In this document: positions 1-12,396 of the stretch, piece after piece
Layout: every line of letters begins with the position of its first letter
Numbering within the stretch: position 1 is the first letter of the stretch
Source of the DNA: Pipra filicauda
Lineage: Eukaryota > Chordata > Aves > Passeriformes > Pipridae
Reading direction: 5' to 3'
DNA length: 64,000 nucleotides
NCBI RefSeq assembly: GCF_003945595.2
Contig: NW_024104151.1
Location: 950,501-1,014,500 of the forward strand
The notes under the pieces: generated by a model
Databases searched by the model: none
What the model saw: only the letters and a program-made list of their open reading frames with translations
What the model was told of the DNA's origin: nothing
Made by a program: the position numbers and the translations under genes

Positions 1-553
1 ATAAGTCTGCCTTGGTTTTTTACATTTGTATTCTGTTCTGCTTCCTCTGCTTCCGTTCAGTAATGAACAATAGATCATATAGAATATTGTGCACTCACGG
101 CAGCAGGTTTTCAAATGAACTTTATCTTAGGAAGTGAAAAAGAGTCCAGTGTTAAAAAGTGCTTAAATCCATAGCTCTCTTTGTGACAAATTTGCTAGCA
201 AGAGGTGTCCAAAATGCCAGGCTTCAGTGGAGGAATGAGAATTTCTGAAAATTTCCACCTATACAGCCAAACCAAAGATCTGGAGAATAAAAAGGATATA
301 TTGCTTTCATGTAAAAATTTCTAGATGTTTGTGTCTCTGTTTCATGTAAAACCCCTTGTGATTTGAGAAAATAGAAATTTTATAGTGTCCTTGATCAAGG
401 ACATAATTAATAATACAGCTTATGTGCGTTGATTGAGATTTTTCTTAATGTTAGGTCTTTTACTCTCTCCTTACTTCAATTCTGTTTGTATCTGTGTGTG
501 TGTGGTTGTACTGCTGTTGGCTTTTTTGACTGCTTTTTGCTGTGAAAATTCAG
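1..553 (+). other. SLC44A5: SLC44A5 intron (3'-most part)
   Basis: AT-rich non-coding DNA that precedes the last SLC44A5 coding exon. It ends in a pyrimidine-rich stretch and an acceptor CAG at 551-553. An open frame runs back from the exon through this intron to 433 with a hydrophobic-looking peptide, but that part lies before the acceptor and does not look like the family's last membrane segment, so I treat it as intron. No other exon of the gene is visible in this stretch. Confidence 0.7.
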
Positions 554-666
554 GTGAAGACCTGGAAAGAAATGATGGATCTACAGCAAAACCCTACTTC
601 ATGTCAGCTAGCCTCCACCGAATTCTAGGGAAGAAGAAACTAAGCCCTAAGAAGGCAGTGGGATAA
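554..666 (+). CDS. SLC44A5: SLC44A5, last coding exon (partial gene, C-terminus)
   Basis: This is the last coding exon of a choline-transporter-like (CTL/SLC44) multi-pass membrane protein. It supplies two bases of a split Cys codon, then 36 residues and a TAA stop at 664-666. The segment [17 protein letters not shown] is the strongly conserved cytosolic tail that follows the last transmembrane helix in SLC44 proteins; the Lys-rich end ([11 protein letters not shown]) is variable between paralogues. The exon starts after the acceptor CAG at 551-553, which restores the phase expected if the preceding exon ends in the first base of the Cys codon. The rest of the gene lies left of the window. 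The paralogue assignment to SLC44A5 rests on its position next to LHX8, in convergent orientation, as in mammals; the tail alone shows only the family. SLC44 proteins are linked to choline and related transport; the substrate of member 5 is not well established. Confidence 0.85.
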
Positions 667-2572
667 CATGCACTGAACCTCGACATCAAAAAGTGTCACT
701 TTTAAGCAAAACGTGTATAAAGTAGGCAAAAGTAAAAACCGTAAATGATGCTTCTGGTTAATGGGTGATTCTTTTTTTCCTTTTGCTTATATTTAATACA
801 AAAGAGGAACATCAGTAACATTTAATTAGTTTAAATGCTTAAACTAACAGCTGTGAAAACAAGGCCACGTTTTAGTTTATAGAGTGCCTATGAAAAGGAA
901 AATGTAAATTTGAAGCTTTTATAAGTCTATAATGATGTTTTAATAATTTTTGTAATGCAAGTTGCTGCCTTAGATGACAGCAGTTTTGATAATGTTTCTT
1001 TTTATAAGTGTATATTTGTAAAAGAAATTCAGGCAATTTTTTGAAAGCACTAACATATAACCTAATTAGCCATAAAAAAGATAGTTTAAGACTCTAGTTA
1101 ACCTGGAGATGGTACTAAATTTGTAAATATGGTGCTATGATTGTATTTTTTTGTACAAGCTGGTTCACAGCTATTTAAACTGTGATTATACATGCATTAA
1201 TGATTCCCTACACTGAAAAACGTAGTGATATTTTAATCACATCCACAGCTGCATCTTTTAAGACATGATGGTACCCTGCAGGTCCTCAAAGAAGGAAGTC
1301 AGAAAAGACTTTAGTTGATACTGCTTAAAGTGAAGTTTTCTGTAAGTTGTGCTTAAAAGATGATGTAACTGAGAGAAGGTCCCACTGCACTTGAAGTGAT
1401 TTGTGGTTCACACAAATGAGGTTTCATCTGGTACAAGATGGTGAATGTATAATTTTTAGCTGATGTCTAAGAGAGATGCACATGTGTTAATATTAATATT
1501 CCCCTATCTCTGACAAGTCTCTGAATGTGTTCTATGTTGCAAGGAAGTTGAGCTTCACTGAAAGGAAAACCAAATACAAGTCTTTTTTTCCTTGAAAGAA
1601 AGTCTTTGCCGTGTGTGTGCACAAGGAGTTCCATTGCCTCTGCCCAGCTCAGAAGGGCTCTTTACCAAGCCATTGGAACAACTGTGCAGCTACTGAGGGC
1701 CAAGGGTGCACTTTCTGCACGTCTTCAGGCTCCCAGTGGCTCACACAGTAAGGTATTAGGACATTGAACTCAAGTCTTCTCATGATACAGGATTAATTAT
1801 TTGGCTACTGAGAGATGCTCTGAAAGATTTAGTTTGCTTTTTGGTTATTAAATTTGCCCAGTCATTAGTACAAAGGCATTAATGCATTTAACATTCTTTG
1901 TGGTTTATGACCCTCCCACTGCGGTTAAGTAACAGCTCTGCTGATGGAAAAGGTCCAGCACTGAAGTGCTTCTCAAGTCTGTTACTTCCAGGAGCTGAGC
2001 TGAAAAGGTTTTAATTTATTAGTCTCCTGGGGGACCAAGGACCATACTGAGACCTGCCCCTAGTTTTCATGGGTTCCACTGTACTAAGTTATTCCAGTAC
2101 TGTCCGCTTTCCAGGAGTTGCATGTGCCATAAATTTGCCAGTTCTATGACAGGAGTTCAGCACCTGGAAATACTTTTCTAGCCCTAGGAGTCGATTGGTG
2201 TCACAAAAAGAAAGGCAAATTCTTCTTCAGATGATTTGAAGGCAAGTTTCTGGGCAAAATGTACTGGCCATCCCCATCCCAGTGGGATTTTGCTCTCTGA
2301 CTTACAGCTCCAGTTTGTGATGGCTGTAATTGCTACAACTGCAGGAACACTGTCCTTTATGCAGCAGGTCTGGGATTGTGGTGATGTGAAGGTAACCTTC
2401 TTCACCCACGCACTCACACTCATGGGCATGGACAGATCGTGAAATCCTGTGACCTGAGGTGCAGGTGGGAGGGTCCTTGAGAGCATTCTCCGTGGTCCAG
2501 TGGGTGCTGCAGCACTTTTCCTTGAAGCAAAAGTGAGGAGTTCAGTTTAGGATTCAAATAATGTAAAATAAA
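667..2572 (+). other. SLC44A5: Probable SLC44A5 3' UTR with candidate poly(A) signals
   Basis: AT-rich sequence directly after the stop codon without a plausible coding exon. Candidate poly(A) hexamers on the + strand are ATTAAA at 1847-1852 and AATAAA at 2567-2572; a later AATAAA lies at 3047-3052. Which is used cannot be decided from sequence, so the right boundary is a guess. Confidence 0.4.
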
Positions 2573-4050
2573 GGTGTACAGTTTCAAGCATAACTACTGA
2601 TTATGGGCACCTTCAGTTTTTGGTAACCCCTTGTGAGATACCCCAAAGTAAACCTGATTTTCAGAAAGGACTGAGAGCCCTGCCTTGGGGAAAAAAATCA
2701 GATTATTGAGGGATGAAGTTTTTCATCATCATCATCAGTCCTTTCTCATTATGTGCATGGCATAGAATTCACACCCCTGCCATGATTTTAATTTTTTCTG
2801 AGAATTAAGTCAGTAACTTTTGAGGGTATGTGTCACCATTCTGTGATTAAAGAAGCTGCTGGTCTGATTACAGTCCACGTTCTAAAGCTTTTTTTTTTTT
2901 TATGTGATTAATTTGGTGACAAAGAAACTGCATTAAGTAATCTATATTTCTACTGGACTTGAGTGTCTTACTGGGAGCTCAACTGGAAAAGCTTCTGATA
3001 CACCTTGCTTTTTTATCATATGAATGTAACCATAGAATTTACTAGGAATAAAACATAATAGAAATAGTATACAGTTATTTGATTAGAAGACTTTTGTAAC
3101 AAACCTATGCATTTACTAAATGAATTTCTAAAAGTGAAAGTTTTAAATTGTATTATTATTTATATGAAGTAAAAAATATATATGTATAAATTTGCTCTTC
3201 TCACTATTTTGTGAAAGTCTTTAGAATGTAAGTGATCATCATTTCTGAGAAGAAAATTTAAAAGCCATTTTCTTAATAATTATGAGAACTGTGAAAATAC
3301 AAAGCAATACCATGTAGGTTTTGTAATCAATAAATTCAGTAAGTAAATAATAATTATTTAATATTAAAATCGGCTTTTAAAAGATAAATTGCTAATAATT
3401 AATAAGTCAAAATTAATGCAGGTATTTACTTGGGAAAGAATCACCTGAGGTATTTTAAGACTGTGTTATTAGAATGGGTCCTATACCCTGTGGGCCAGAG
3501 TTGCAGATGTGCACCACGGAGGAGGTACTGGTATTGACATTTATGGATTTGGATATTTACTTTGTTGCTCGATTTAGTATAAAATTCAGAATTTCATTTT
3601 TTGCTTTAGAGAGTGGAAGACGGTCAAATATGTGGTGTGAGCTTTGCTGCTGAGCCCCCTGGGGCTGCTGCCACAGTGTCCCCACGGTGCAGGGGCCCAG
3701 GCCAGCCCCGACTGACCGGGGTGGTTCCGTGCCTGCAGGGGAGGGAGGGGAGGACCCAGAACCAGCAGTCACAGGGTCCTGCCAGGTGCTTTCTCTCCTG
3801 GGAGGAACTTTGGGAAGGCAGGTGGCTCTGCAGAAAGACCCTTTTACATGAGTAGAAAGACCCCTTCTCAACATCACAAACAAGCAGAATGTAGAAACCA
3901 AGAGACAGTAGAAAACACCCCCCGTCATGACATCCACACACTCGTGTTTGTTTAGTTTGGGTTGGATTCATTGTATGTCCCTACGCCATATTTATGGATG
4001 GCTTTCATTTCCATGTTTTATACCAAAGTTTTAATGTCAAGCCTTCAAAT

Positions 4051-4085
<35 letters not shown>

Positions 4086-5440
4086 AAAGTAACCACAGAA
4101 ACAAAACAAAGAAACAAGAAGATGGGATCATTTCTTCTGCGGGAGGGAGGGTGTTTCCAAATAGTATTCAGCAGCTGATTCTTGGGTCTTACAAGGATGC
4201 TGAATATTCTTCTAAATGTTAGTATTTAATGAAATATTTTACTATTGCATGTTCTGCTGTAGAACGGGAAAAATATTTTGGCAGATGCAATGTCAGGCTG
4301 ATTCTGAGATACTCAGTAAGTGTTCTTCCACAAATGGACTGTCAGAGAAGTGATTATGAAGAATAAACTGACTAGTTTTGAGTAATGCAGAATGTCTCCC
4401 TTTGACCAGTTGCTCAGCCTGAACAGCTGCGTCCTTGCAGACAAAGTGCCTTACTGGCTGTTACTTTACCTGGGTTACATTTTGAAATTTATTCATACCA
4501 TGTAGACCACAAAACAAAATGCTAGGTAGGAAAACCAACACTCTTTGTTTCAAATTAACTGACAGAAAATGAATTGTAGGAAGGATGTCAGATGTGTTTG
4601 GACTGCATGATGCAGCACTCACAATTTCCCTGTTGCTGTTGTCAGATCATGAAAGTTGACAGTGTGGTCCGGGAGAAAACCTGACAATTTAGGTGTTGCA
4701 AATAATCAAAACAATGCAAGACTGTTCCATTTTTTTATAATAGATTTTTTTAATGGCTTTAATTTCTGTTATAGTGGACTTCTGAGTAGGGCCTATTCTG
4801 CTTTTGGTTACAATGATCGTGTGTGTTGTACTTGTGTAACTGTGGGGAGAACGGGGCTCTTGCTACTTAAAACAGAAGGAATAAAGCTAACAAACGTATT
4901 ACTGTAATACATCCATTTGCGTGTTTATAAGCATAAAGTTCATTTTCCATTTCAAGACTGATAATTTCCTATTATGGAAGTGTTTTATAAATTGTTCAAA
5001 TTTTTTAAACTTTTGATACAGGCAATGATTTTTGAGGTAATATGTAATTTGTACTGCACTGTAAACAATTAGAAAGGTAACTCTTCATGTACAAGTAACA
5101 CTAGTACTACTAATATTAAAATTGTCTGTTACTCTATGCTACAATATGTCCACATGTGTTTGTCCCAAATAATGAGTAAACTATAAAAATGGCTCTTCAA
5201 GGTTTAAGAAATGAAAGGGAGGTTACTGTTCCTTTAATGTGATTCTTAAGGTTGTATTATCTTGCCAAAACCAAATTAACACGAGCACGAGGGTTCGAGC
5301 TCTAAACCCTGTTGCTTCTGCTATGCAGAAATAGATAGGTATTGTTTAAATATCTTTGATAACGAAAGTGCTTAATTTTGTTGTTAATTCGCCGTTTTAC
5401 AGTTCTTGGGGATTGTTCCAATAAAAATTTCGATATAAAC
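2573..5440. other. Intergenic or extended 3' UTR, AT-rich
   Basis: No coding exon recognised. The stretch contains a strongly AT-rich part (about 3.0-3.45 kb), a short GC-rich patch at about 3.65-3.76 kb that gives overlapping open frames on both strands without any recognisable protein, and an A tract at 4056-4082. Further AATAAA hexamers occur near 4362 and 4879. Confidence 0.5.
4056..4082. repeat. Poly(A) tract, 27 A
   Basis: An uninterrupted run of 27 A. It could be a simple homopolymer or the tail of an old retrocopy or transcript end. No obvious AATAAA lies just upstream and I recognise no retrocopy body. Confidence 0.9.
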
Positions 5441-5445
5441 CGGAG

Positions 5446-5645
5446 TGCGTCTGCACCGCGCCGGGCTGTTCGCGGGGCTGTGCGGGGGGACGCGGGGGCT
5501 CTGCCGGGCGGGGGGATGCGGGGGCGCTCCGGCTGCGCGGGGGGCGGACCGGGGCGGGGCGGGGCGCGGTTTGGTACCCGCGGGGCGCGGGGCGGCTGCG
5601 GCTGCGTAGGAGCGGAGCAGAGGAGGTGCTGGGTGGGGCCGCTAT
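5446..5645. promoter_or_regulatory. Isolated CpG island between SLC44A5 and LHX8
   Basis: About 200 bases very rich in G+C and CpG sit in otherwise AT-rich DNA. They include a tandem GGGGCGGGGCGGGGCG block at 5551-5566, made of overlapping GC-box (Sp/KLF type) sites and able in principle to form a G-quadruplex. No recognised exon starts here. It could be the promoter of an unannotated transcript, or a methylation-protected enhancer. The open frames across it on both strands are the usual by-product of high GC. Confidence 0.6.
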
Positions 5646-8306
5646 CATTGCTACAGGATGGAGGGGAATTCTGGGTTTGCTTGTAGCGGCTCGAGGATTG
5701 TTTGTTACGGTTTTTTTAATTTAGATTTAAAGTTTTTTAACCACGTAATAATAAACCATGGGGTTTTTTTTCTAAACCTGAATTGAGATCTTATACAAGA
5801 CAAGGTGTATTTTAAATTGGCCAAAATGATACTATGGAACTCGGTATAAATCTCTTTTGGAGTTTACAAGACTCACTAAAAGTCAGATTTTTCTCCTGCC
5901 TTTGTGTGAGGTCAAGAAAACCTTTATTGCACAAAGTGGGTTGGCAGAACATCACAGGCAGAGCTGCTGCAGGTGCTGAACTCACAGTTGAGCTATGGCA
6001 GGTGAGTCCCCATCTGGCCAGTGGCCCATCACATACATTTCTCTGGCAGACAGGGAGAAAAAAACAAAACCACCAAACCCTGTGCAAAAGCTTTTCAGAG
6101 ATGGGGGTGGATTTCATCAGAGATAGAACTGGAGCAATTATTTGGAGTGAGGACAAAGGGAAAATTTGGACTCGAGGTTAAAGTATGCCTTGGAAGTTAT
6201 TCCATATGTGGGCAGCCTTGTTTGAAGTTGCTTTTGTCATTCAGCAATCACTGCGATGAAACCTTGAGAGAAAGTTTTTGAATTAGCAAAGCAAGCTGGA
6301 AGTATGGCTGTGTGTTTGGAATTCAGTGACTGAATAGTGAATAAGTGCATTCACAGAAGTTTTGAATTTATAGTTGCAGCATATATCATTTTAAGGGAAA
6401 ATGAGCACGTATGAGGCTTATGCCATAGGATACTATTTACTAGAGAGGGTTAAATGTTGTCAGTGTTGGTGGGGAAGCTGGTGGATTTGTAGTCCAGTCA
6501 GCCACACCCTCGGTCAGTGGCTGTGAACAGCAGGTACTTGTTCAGCCCAGCTCTGTCTCGAGGGGTGGCTGGCAGGTGCTGCAGAAGGAAAGTTGTGACA
6601 AAGCAAAGAGAAGAATGGCTCAGCCTGGAAGGTTTAGATGCAGACCATTTCAGTCCAAACTAAACACTGAAAGGTGAACTGCAAAAATGATCTTCAGAGG
6701 GACACTGGTGTTCCCTGAGCGCAGGTTAGCAGCTTGGCTGACTGAGGCCATGCCATGTGGGAAGAGGTACAGGCTACTGCACTAGAGTTGCTTCATCTCT
6801 TGATAAAAGTCACTGCTGTTCTACAGTAAATCTTCATGAGAGCAGATTTACTTTTGTTTCTTTTAATTATTGTTGTTTTTTAACATTTGATCAGACGCAA
6901 ATTCAGCAAACAAAACCTGCATGCTTTTTGTTGTGTAAAACATCGCTGTAAAACTCGGTTCTGACCATGGCAGAAAGCAACAATAACAGTAAAGTACTGT
7001 GTTTTTTAAAGCACATTGTTTGAGTTCAACCGATCATGTATAGCCCTGCAGAATCCAACACAGGGTACCTAAACTCTGAAGATACACTTGTATTATAAAA
7101 GTTACTGTATGGGGATTTTGGAGCATAGAGGACCTTTACTATGTGTCTCATATGTATGTCATTATTTTTGGATATTTTTATTTTTTAAACTCCATCAGTA
7201 TCTCCTGTTAACAGACATGGTCTGCTGGAACTGACTGCAGCTATTAGTTACATTGTCCTCCTTCAGAAAATGTAAGGTTCGCTAACAAAATTGCTTTCTT
7301 GCCTTCCTTCTCTTAAATTTGTTTTCAGACTGATGTGTTTTTTATCTCACATGGTTTTCTTGCCATTCATATTACATTTAAGTCTAATCTTGGCTGCATG
7401 CCATAGAAACTTTAATCCACATCCAGAGGATTCGAAACCTACCCAGAGTTTTTTTATGTACCAGCAGTCTGACCTCCAGTCTTTTCTAGAGATCCTGCTT
7501 CTGTATGGGTTGTTCTGTTTGGCTAGCCAAGGGGTCTGTCATACAGTGACATAAGCCTCCCCTGCAGCCCTGGGCTATGTACCTGTGACCCGTGTCAGCA
7601 CTCGGTGGGATGCAGCATGGCAACTCATCTGAAGTTGATAGGTTTATGCACACATTGCTCAGGGAGGTGCCCTTGCTGGCACGGGTGTTGGCTGCACAGG
7701 GAAAGGGGAGGAAAGGCCTCTCCACTCTGCTCTGGCTCCATGAGTTGTCGTTGTGCTGCAACTACTCCAGGCTAGAGCAGCAGAGCAGCAGTGGTGTGAT
7801 CTGACTGACATTTCTGCTGAAGAAGGAAATGATAATGTAACTGACCTGTTACAATCAAAGAGACCCAGGATGAAAATGTTTCTGCTTTTGTCTCAGCCAG
7901 TGGCTGATGAGTACCACCTGTGCACATCTTTGTGGTTTGACTTTGCAGATGAACATTGCTTTTGGTGCATTTTCTGCAAAGAACCAGCATGCTCCTTTGC
8001 AAAGCCACACATATACAGATGCCTTGGAGAAGGAAAGGAAGGGTTTGTTTTATACAGAGCTTCTTAATGTAGTTTATGGTTGCCATCATTTTTAACACAT
8101 CTGACCAACTCAGTTTCCTGTCTTGAATCAACTTTAATTTCATTAGGTCCTAGGTTTTCATTTCTGTTGATTTGGCTGGGCTCTGCAGGTAATGTACTTT
8201 AAAGAGCCTAAGTTTGGAAAAGAATCAAAGTCATCCCAGGAGAAAGGTCCATGCTTAATTTGCTCCAAATGATAATAACAAAAGAGTTCTGTAGTTTGTT
8301 TGGGGG

Positions 8307-8372
8307 TTTTTTTTGTGTGGTTTTTTTTTTTTTGTTTGGTTTGTTTTGTTTTTTTTTTTTTTTTTTTTTTTA
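8307..8372. repeat. T-rich low-complexity tract
   Basis: Runs of T broken by single G or A bases, ending in a run of more than 20 T. This is simple sequence; open frames on either strand across it encode only poly-Phe or poly-Lys and are not genes. Confidence 0.85.
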
Positions 8373-9283
8373 GTTCACAGAGTTCCAATTTCTTACAGAA
8401 ATACAGAGTACTGGAACAGCGTTATCATAGTGGTATCTTTAAGCTCACAAGTTGTTTTGTGAGAACACTAACAATGGTCCAAGAGAGTTTAACAAATCTT
8501 TGTATAACACCCAGCTGTAGTGGTTCTGAGTCCCTGGAGCTTGAAAAAGTTGTTAAAACTCTTTGTGGGTTTAATATTAGGGCCTCTCTTGTAGCAGTGG
8601 CAGCTCTTCTGAACTGATGTCATTACAAGAAACCTGCACTGGCATGTTTGAACACTTCTGTGGATTGTGTCTGAGCATCCCAGCCCACCACCTAGATGCC
8701 TGGAAAAATTCCTGCAGAGACATCAAAGTGCCTGTTGAAAGGTAACATTTTTATGGATTTATCTATGCATAACATTAGATATACAGTTTTTTTGTCTTAA
8801 AATCGTATTTTGGCTAAATACCTGTATCCATATTTTAGGAATGCCAGTATTTCTGCTGATTATTTCTGAAAATGGTGAAAAAGGCAGCTTCCAGTGATTC
8901 CTGCATTCAGCATATTACAGTTTGTGTCCTATTTAAATGATATTTTTATGATTAACTTTCTTGGATGACCTGTTAGCTTACATTAAACAAAAATAAAATG
9001 CTTCCTTGACTGATTTTTTTTTAATGGAGTAGCTATCTTTCAAATGCAATGGCTTCATTTTAAAATAAGAAAATATGTAACTTTTTTATATACTGGTATA
9101 CTGTTACAAGTTTCTCATATTTCAGTAATAACCTTTGTTTTTAGGAGGCTTGGAGCAGGAGACATCTTTCTCCCATGAGATCAACTTGGGAAATAATATT
9201 GGTGCAGTTTGTGATGGCAGGTCTTATATCATTCTTATATAGGGGAGGGGATTAGTTCCTGTTGAGGTGTGGCAGGGTTTTAA

Positions 9284-9334
9284 AAAAATCCAAACCAACC
9301 CAAACAAACCCACCCCAAACAAACAAACCAACCC
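9284..9334. repeat. A/C-rich low-complexity tract
   Basis: Irregular repetition of AAACC and AAACAAACC words. It is one-sided in composition (no T and almost no G). I see no coding or RNA function. Confidence 0.75.
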
Positions 9335-11799
9335 ATGTGACAGCAGTACTTGAAAGAGAGCTGATGCATTGTCACAGGTGTGCCCAAAAGGGAAAAGCTC
9401 TTCATGAGAGGAGTGGGGAAGAAGTCCAGGGAGCACTGTGTAAACAGAGGAATGTGCAATTTGCAGGCAGAAAAGAAGTTGTGAGGTGTTTTCCCAAAAG
9501 TACTGTTGAATTGCTGTGGGCTTATTTGTGTGGGGGGAAAAAAGAAATTAGCAGGAGTAGAAGAGAAAAGATGAGCACTGTTAGGCAAACAATGGACTGG
9601 GAGCCAAACATTTGACTTTAGTTGCTCCACCTGTGCTGCTAATCCTGGTAATGAATAAATACTGAAGCTCAAATGTCTTACATCACACTTCACCTGGTCA
9701 GCTGTTTCAAGCAAAAGAGAAACGCTTACTTCATTGTTCTTTCTTTTAACTTAAGGACTTCACAGCAATAAGTAACATATGAAGTAAGTACACCTTAAAG
9801 CATAAACCAAATGAAAACAGAAAAAAACCCCACCTGTGCGCGCACACACACACACAGAGATATATCATTATGATGTTTTTGAAGCATTCCCTTTCTGCAA
9901 AAAGAGCCCGTGAATTTCCTCATCCTATCATTATCCAAGTTACTCTTTTACACAGCAGGAAGCAGAGAGGAAGGCTCCAGGAGAGAAAGACATTCAGACT
10001 TGTCAAACAAGCATTCGAAGTCAGGCTGCAGCAGCAGCCTCAGCTGAACACAGCTGACTAAAACTGTCCCCAGTTTTCCACAGACTGTCAGCCCAACACC
10101 AGCTGCAGACGGCTCTGGCAGTGGCAAAGGGAGACCCAACACCCAGATTCTCCGCTGGAGCTTCCTATTTTCAACTCTTCATTTTCCCAGCCACTCTTAT
10201 AAATAGCTGCACAAGCACTCGACAGTAGCAAAAGACAAATTATCCTGCTTCCTACTTTCATAGGGAAATAGGAAAATTACTCCCATGTACTTTAATCCTG
10301 TTCTGACTTTGAAACTGAACAGAAGGACGTGTTTCACAAATAAGCTTAGACTTACTTTTGTTTCAGGCAACCTGAAGCTACTCGGCTCTTCAAATTGAAG
10401 TGAATAACTACTTTTCCTTAAAGGAACTCAATGCAAGCTAAGTTGCATTTTAAATTACCAAGTTATGTTAACATCTAAATTAGCATTATTTAGCATTTAA
10501 CTGGTAAAACTTCAGCAGTAAGGCTGTCCTACTTGCCTATCAGACACAACAAATGAGCACAAACCCGTTTATCTACTGCTGTGCATGCAGTTTTGTAGCA
10601 TGGTGATCTATGGAGCTAGCTTAGGTACTGGAAACAACATCCTGAATTCAGTATTCCACCTGGAGTCTCTCGCTAAGAAGTAACATACTCTAGAATAAAA
10701 TGTTACATATGCTAGAATAAAATGTACAGTCATTTAAGCTCCACCACAGCCCATCTTGAGTGTTTTAAGGGGTGGGGGGAGAAGGGAGAGGAGGAAAGGC
10801 AGGATAATATAAGCCTTGACAAAACACTGTGCCAGTGCAAGGAGATTGCTTCTGCTACTTCGATTAGCTCAGACATCCGTGAGTAGCACTTGAAACAGTG
10901 TTAGGATTTTAATTTAATGAATTTGAATAATTCAGAGCTTGCCATTAAAGTTATGCTCTCAAAAGTCATCATCAGAAAGCACTATGTTTTCACAGTGAAA
11001 TGGTTTGACCAGCACAGTTAAGGAATTTCAGAGTAGACACTAATGCATAGCTGGGAGAGAAAGGGATATGGACACATATACACAGCTTCAAAAGTATGAT
11101 TTCCTTCTGATGCAAATAAAGTTTAAATGTGCAAATGGGATCTACCTGTCTTAAGTCCTAGAAGGAAACTAGTCTGTGAAGACAAAATCAGTTGAATTTA
11201 TGGTAGCCTTTGTGCATCAAATCAGTGAATCAAAACATGCTCTGCAACAAAGTCTTAGCACATTAGCAGCTTTAAACAGAGTAGAGACTGTGGTGCATTT
11301 GACTGAATTCCAGTCCCTCTTCATATGCAGGTGAGTTAAAAAGCTGAACTAGGTTTTACTTTTAAAAAGCAGACTCTGTTTAAGTATTGCATCTTATTTA
11401 TCATCCTGCTTAACAAAAGCACAAGATAAAACCACTGAACAGAAGCTAAAGTAGGAAAGATTAAAAATTTAAAGCAGATGTGACTTCAGGTTCTCCACTT
11501 GCCAACTTAAGTCACAGTTTAAAATCTGTCCTATTCATCTCCCATTTCCTTTTCCCCACAACTGTACATCCTCAGCAGCAGCACTGCTTTGCATATACCC
11601 ACTTGTGTACCACCTATTTGGGGTGTTTCAAGACCATTAAAGCATTTCTACTATCAACTGAAATATATATGAATCCTCCTGAAGGACCTTGGTGTAATGT
11701 TCCTCAGTATAACAGGGACCTTCTCTTAAAATTGAAGATTCAAGTTAAACGCTTGACAAATGATCACAGTTTAGCCATAAACACAGCAACATTTTTGCT

Positions 11800-12319
11800 T
11801 GGCATGCTACAGCAGAAACTTTATTCAGTTCTTTTTGAAAATATTTGCAACCAAAATTTATTTTTGTAAACTCACAGAAATAAGCTTTAACATATAGGCT
11901 TGTGTACAACTCAAATACAGGTAATACTTTTAGCAATAACTTACAGATACAAACTAATGATAGACTACAATTTCACAAAGAATTGTAAACATTTTGCACA
12001 ATTGTCAGTCCTTTCTTTTAGGCAAAGTGCTCTTTTGATGACAAATAAATTAACACACACATAACTAGAGTGGACTACTTCCAGACAATACAAAAAGGTG
12101 TTTAATAAGGCTTGTAAACAATGTAATAGTTATTTATGCAGAATCCATAAAAGTGTCTTGCAGGCTAAATATACTTACATACCTGGGCAGCAAAAGTTAT
12201 CTTGAAAATGCTTTAGGTGTTAAATAAAAAGTTAACATTAATGTCTTTCCAATGATATTTTCAATACACTATGACTTAAGGTTACATCTTTAATAGCTTA
12301 TATCCCTGACAGAAAGGAA
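11800..12319 (-). other. LHX8: Probable LHX8 3' UTR with candidate poly(A) signals
   Basis: AT-rich sequence after the LHX8 stop. Reading the - strand, AATAAA occurs at 11861-11856 and at 11825-11820, and ATTAAA at 12106-12101. The 3' end is placed just past the last of these, as an estimate only. Confidence 0.4.
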
Positions 12320-12396
12320 TTAGGTGTGACTTAGTGGCAGTTGTGTCATTGAATGGGGTAGCAAAGGCTGGAGTCCAAGAGCTGTAGGTGAATGAG
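12320..12396 (-). CDS. LHX8: LHX8 coding exon 8 (C-terminus)
   Basis: Two bases completing Ala, then 24 codons ([20 protein letters not shown], then LSHT) and TAA at 12322-12320. Acceptor TTTTTGTAG|CTCATT. The exon is too short to stand out as an open frame; it was found by matching the conserved LHX8 tail, which differs from mammals by only a few residues. Confidence 0.95.

Larger units (their letters stand above)
5646..11799. other. Intergenic region between the convergent genes
   Basis: No coding exon or RNA gene recognised. It holds T-rich simple sequence near 8307-8372, an A/C-rich low-complexity patch near 9284-9334 and a short CA run near 9842-9856. A canonical octamer-like ATGCAAAT occurs at about 11110-11117. 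Open frames here are short and match no family I know. Confidence 0.55.

Noticed and set aside
433..553. Hydrophobic peptide in frame before the SLC44A5 last exon
   Set aside because: It lies before the acceptor at 551-553 and lacks the residues expected in the last SLC44 membrane segment; it is read-through of the intron.
3557..3971. Overlapping open frames on both strands in a GC-rich patch
   Set aside because: No similarity to known proteins and conflicting frames; the patch is short.
4056..4082. Processed pseudogene ending in the A tract
   Set aside because: No recognisable coding or mRNA-like body upstream and no visible target-site duplication.
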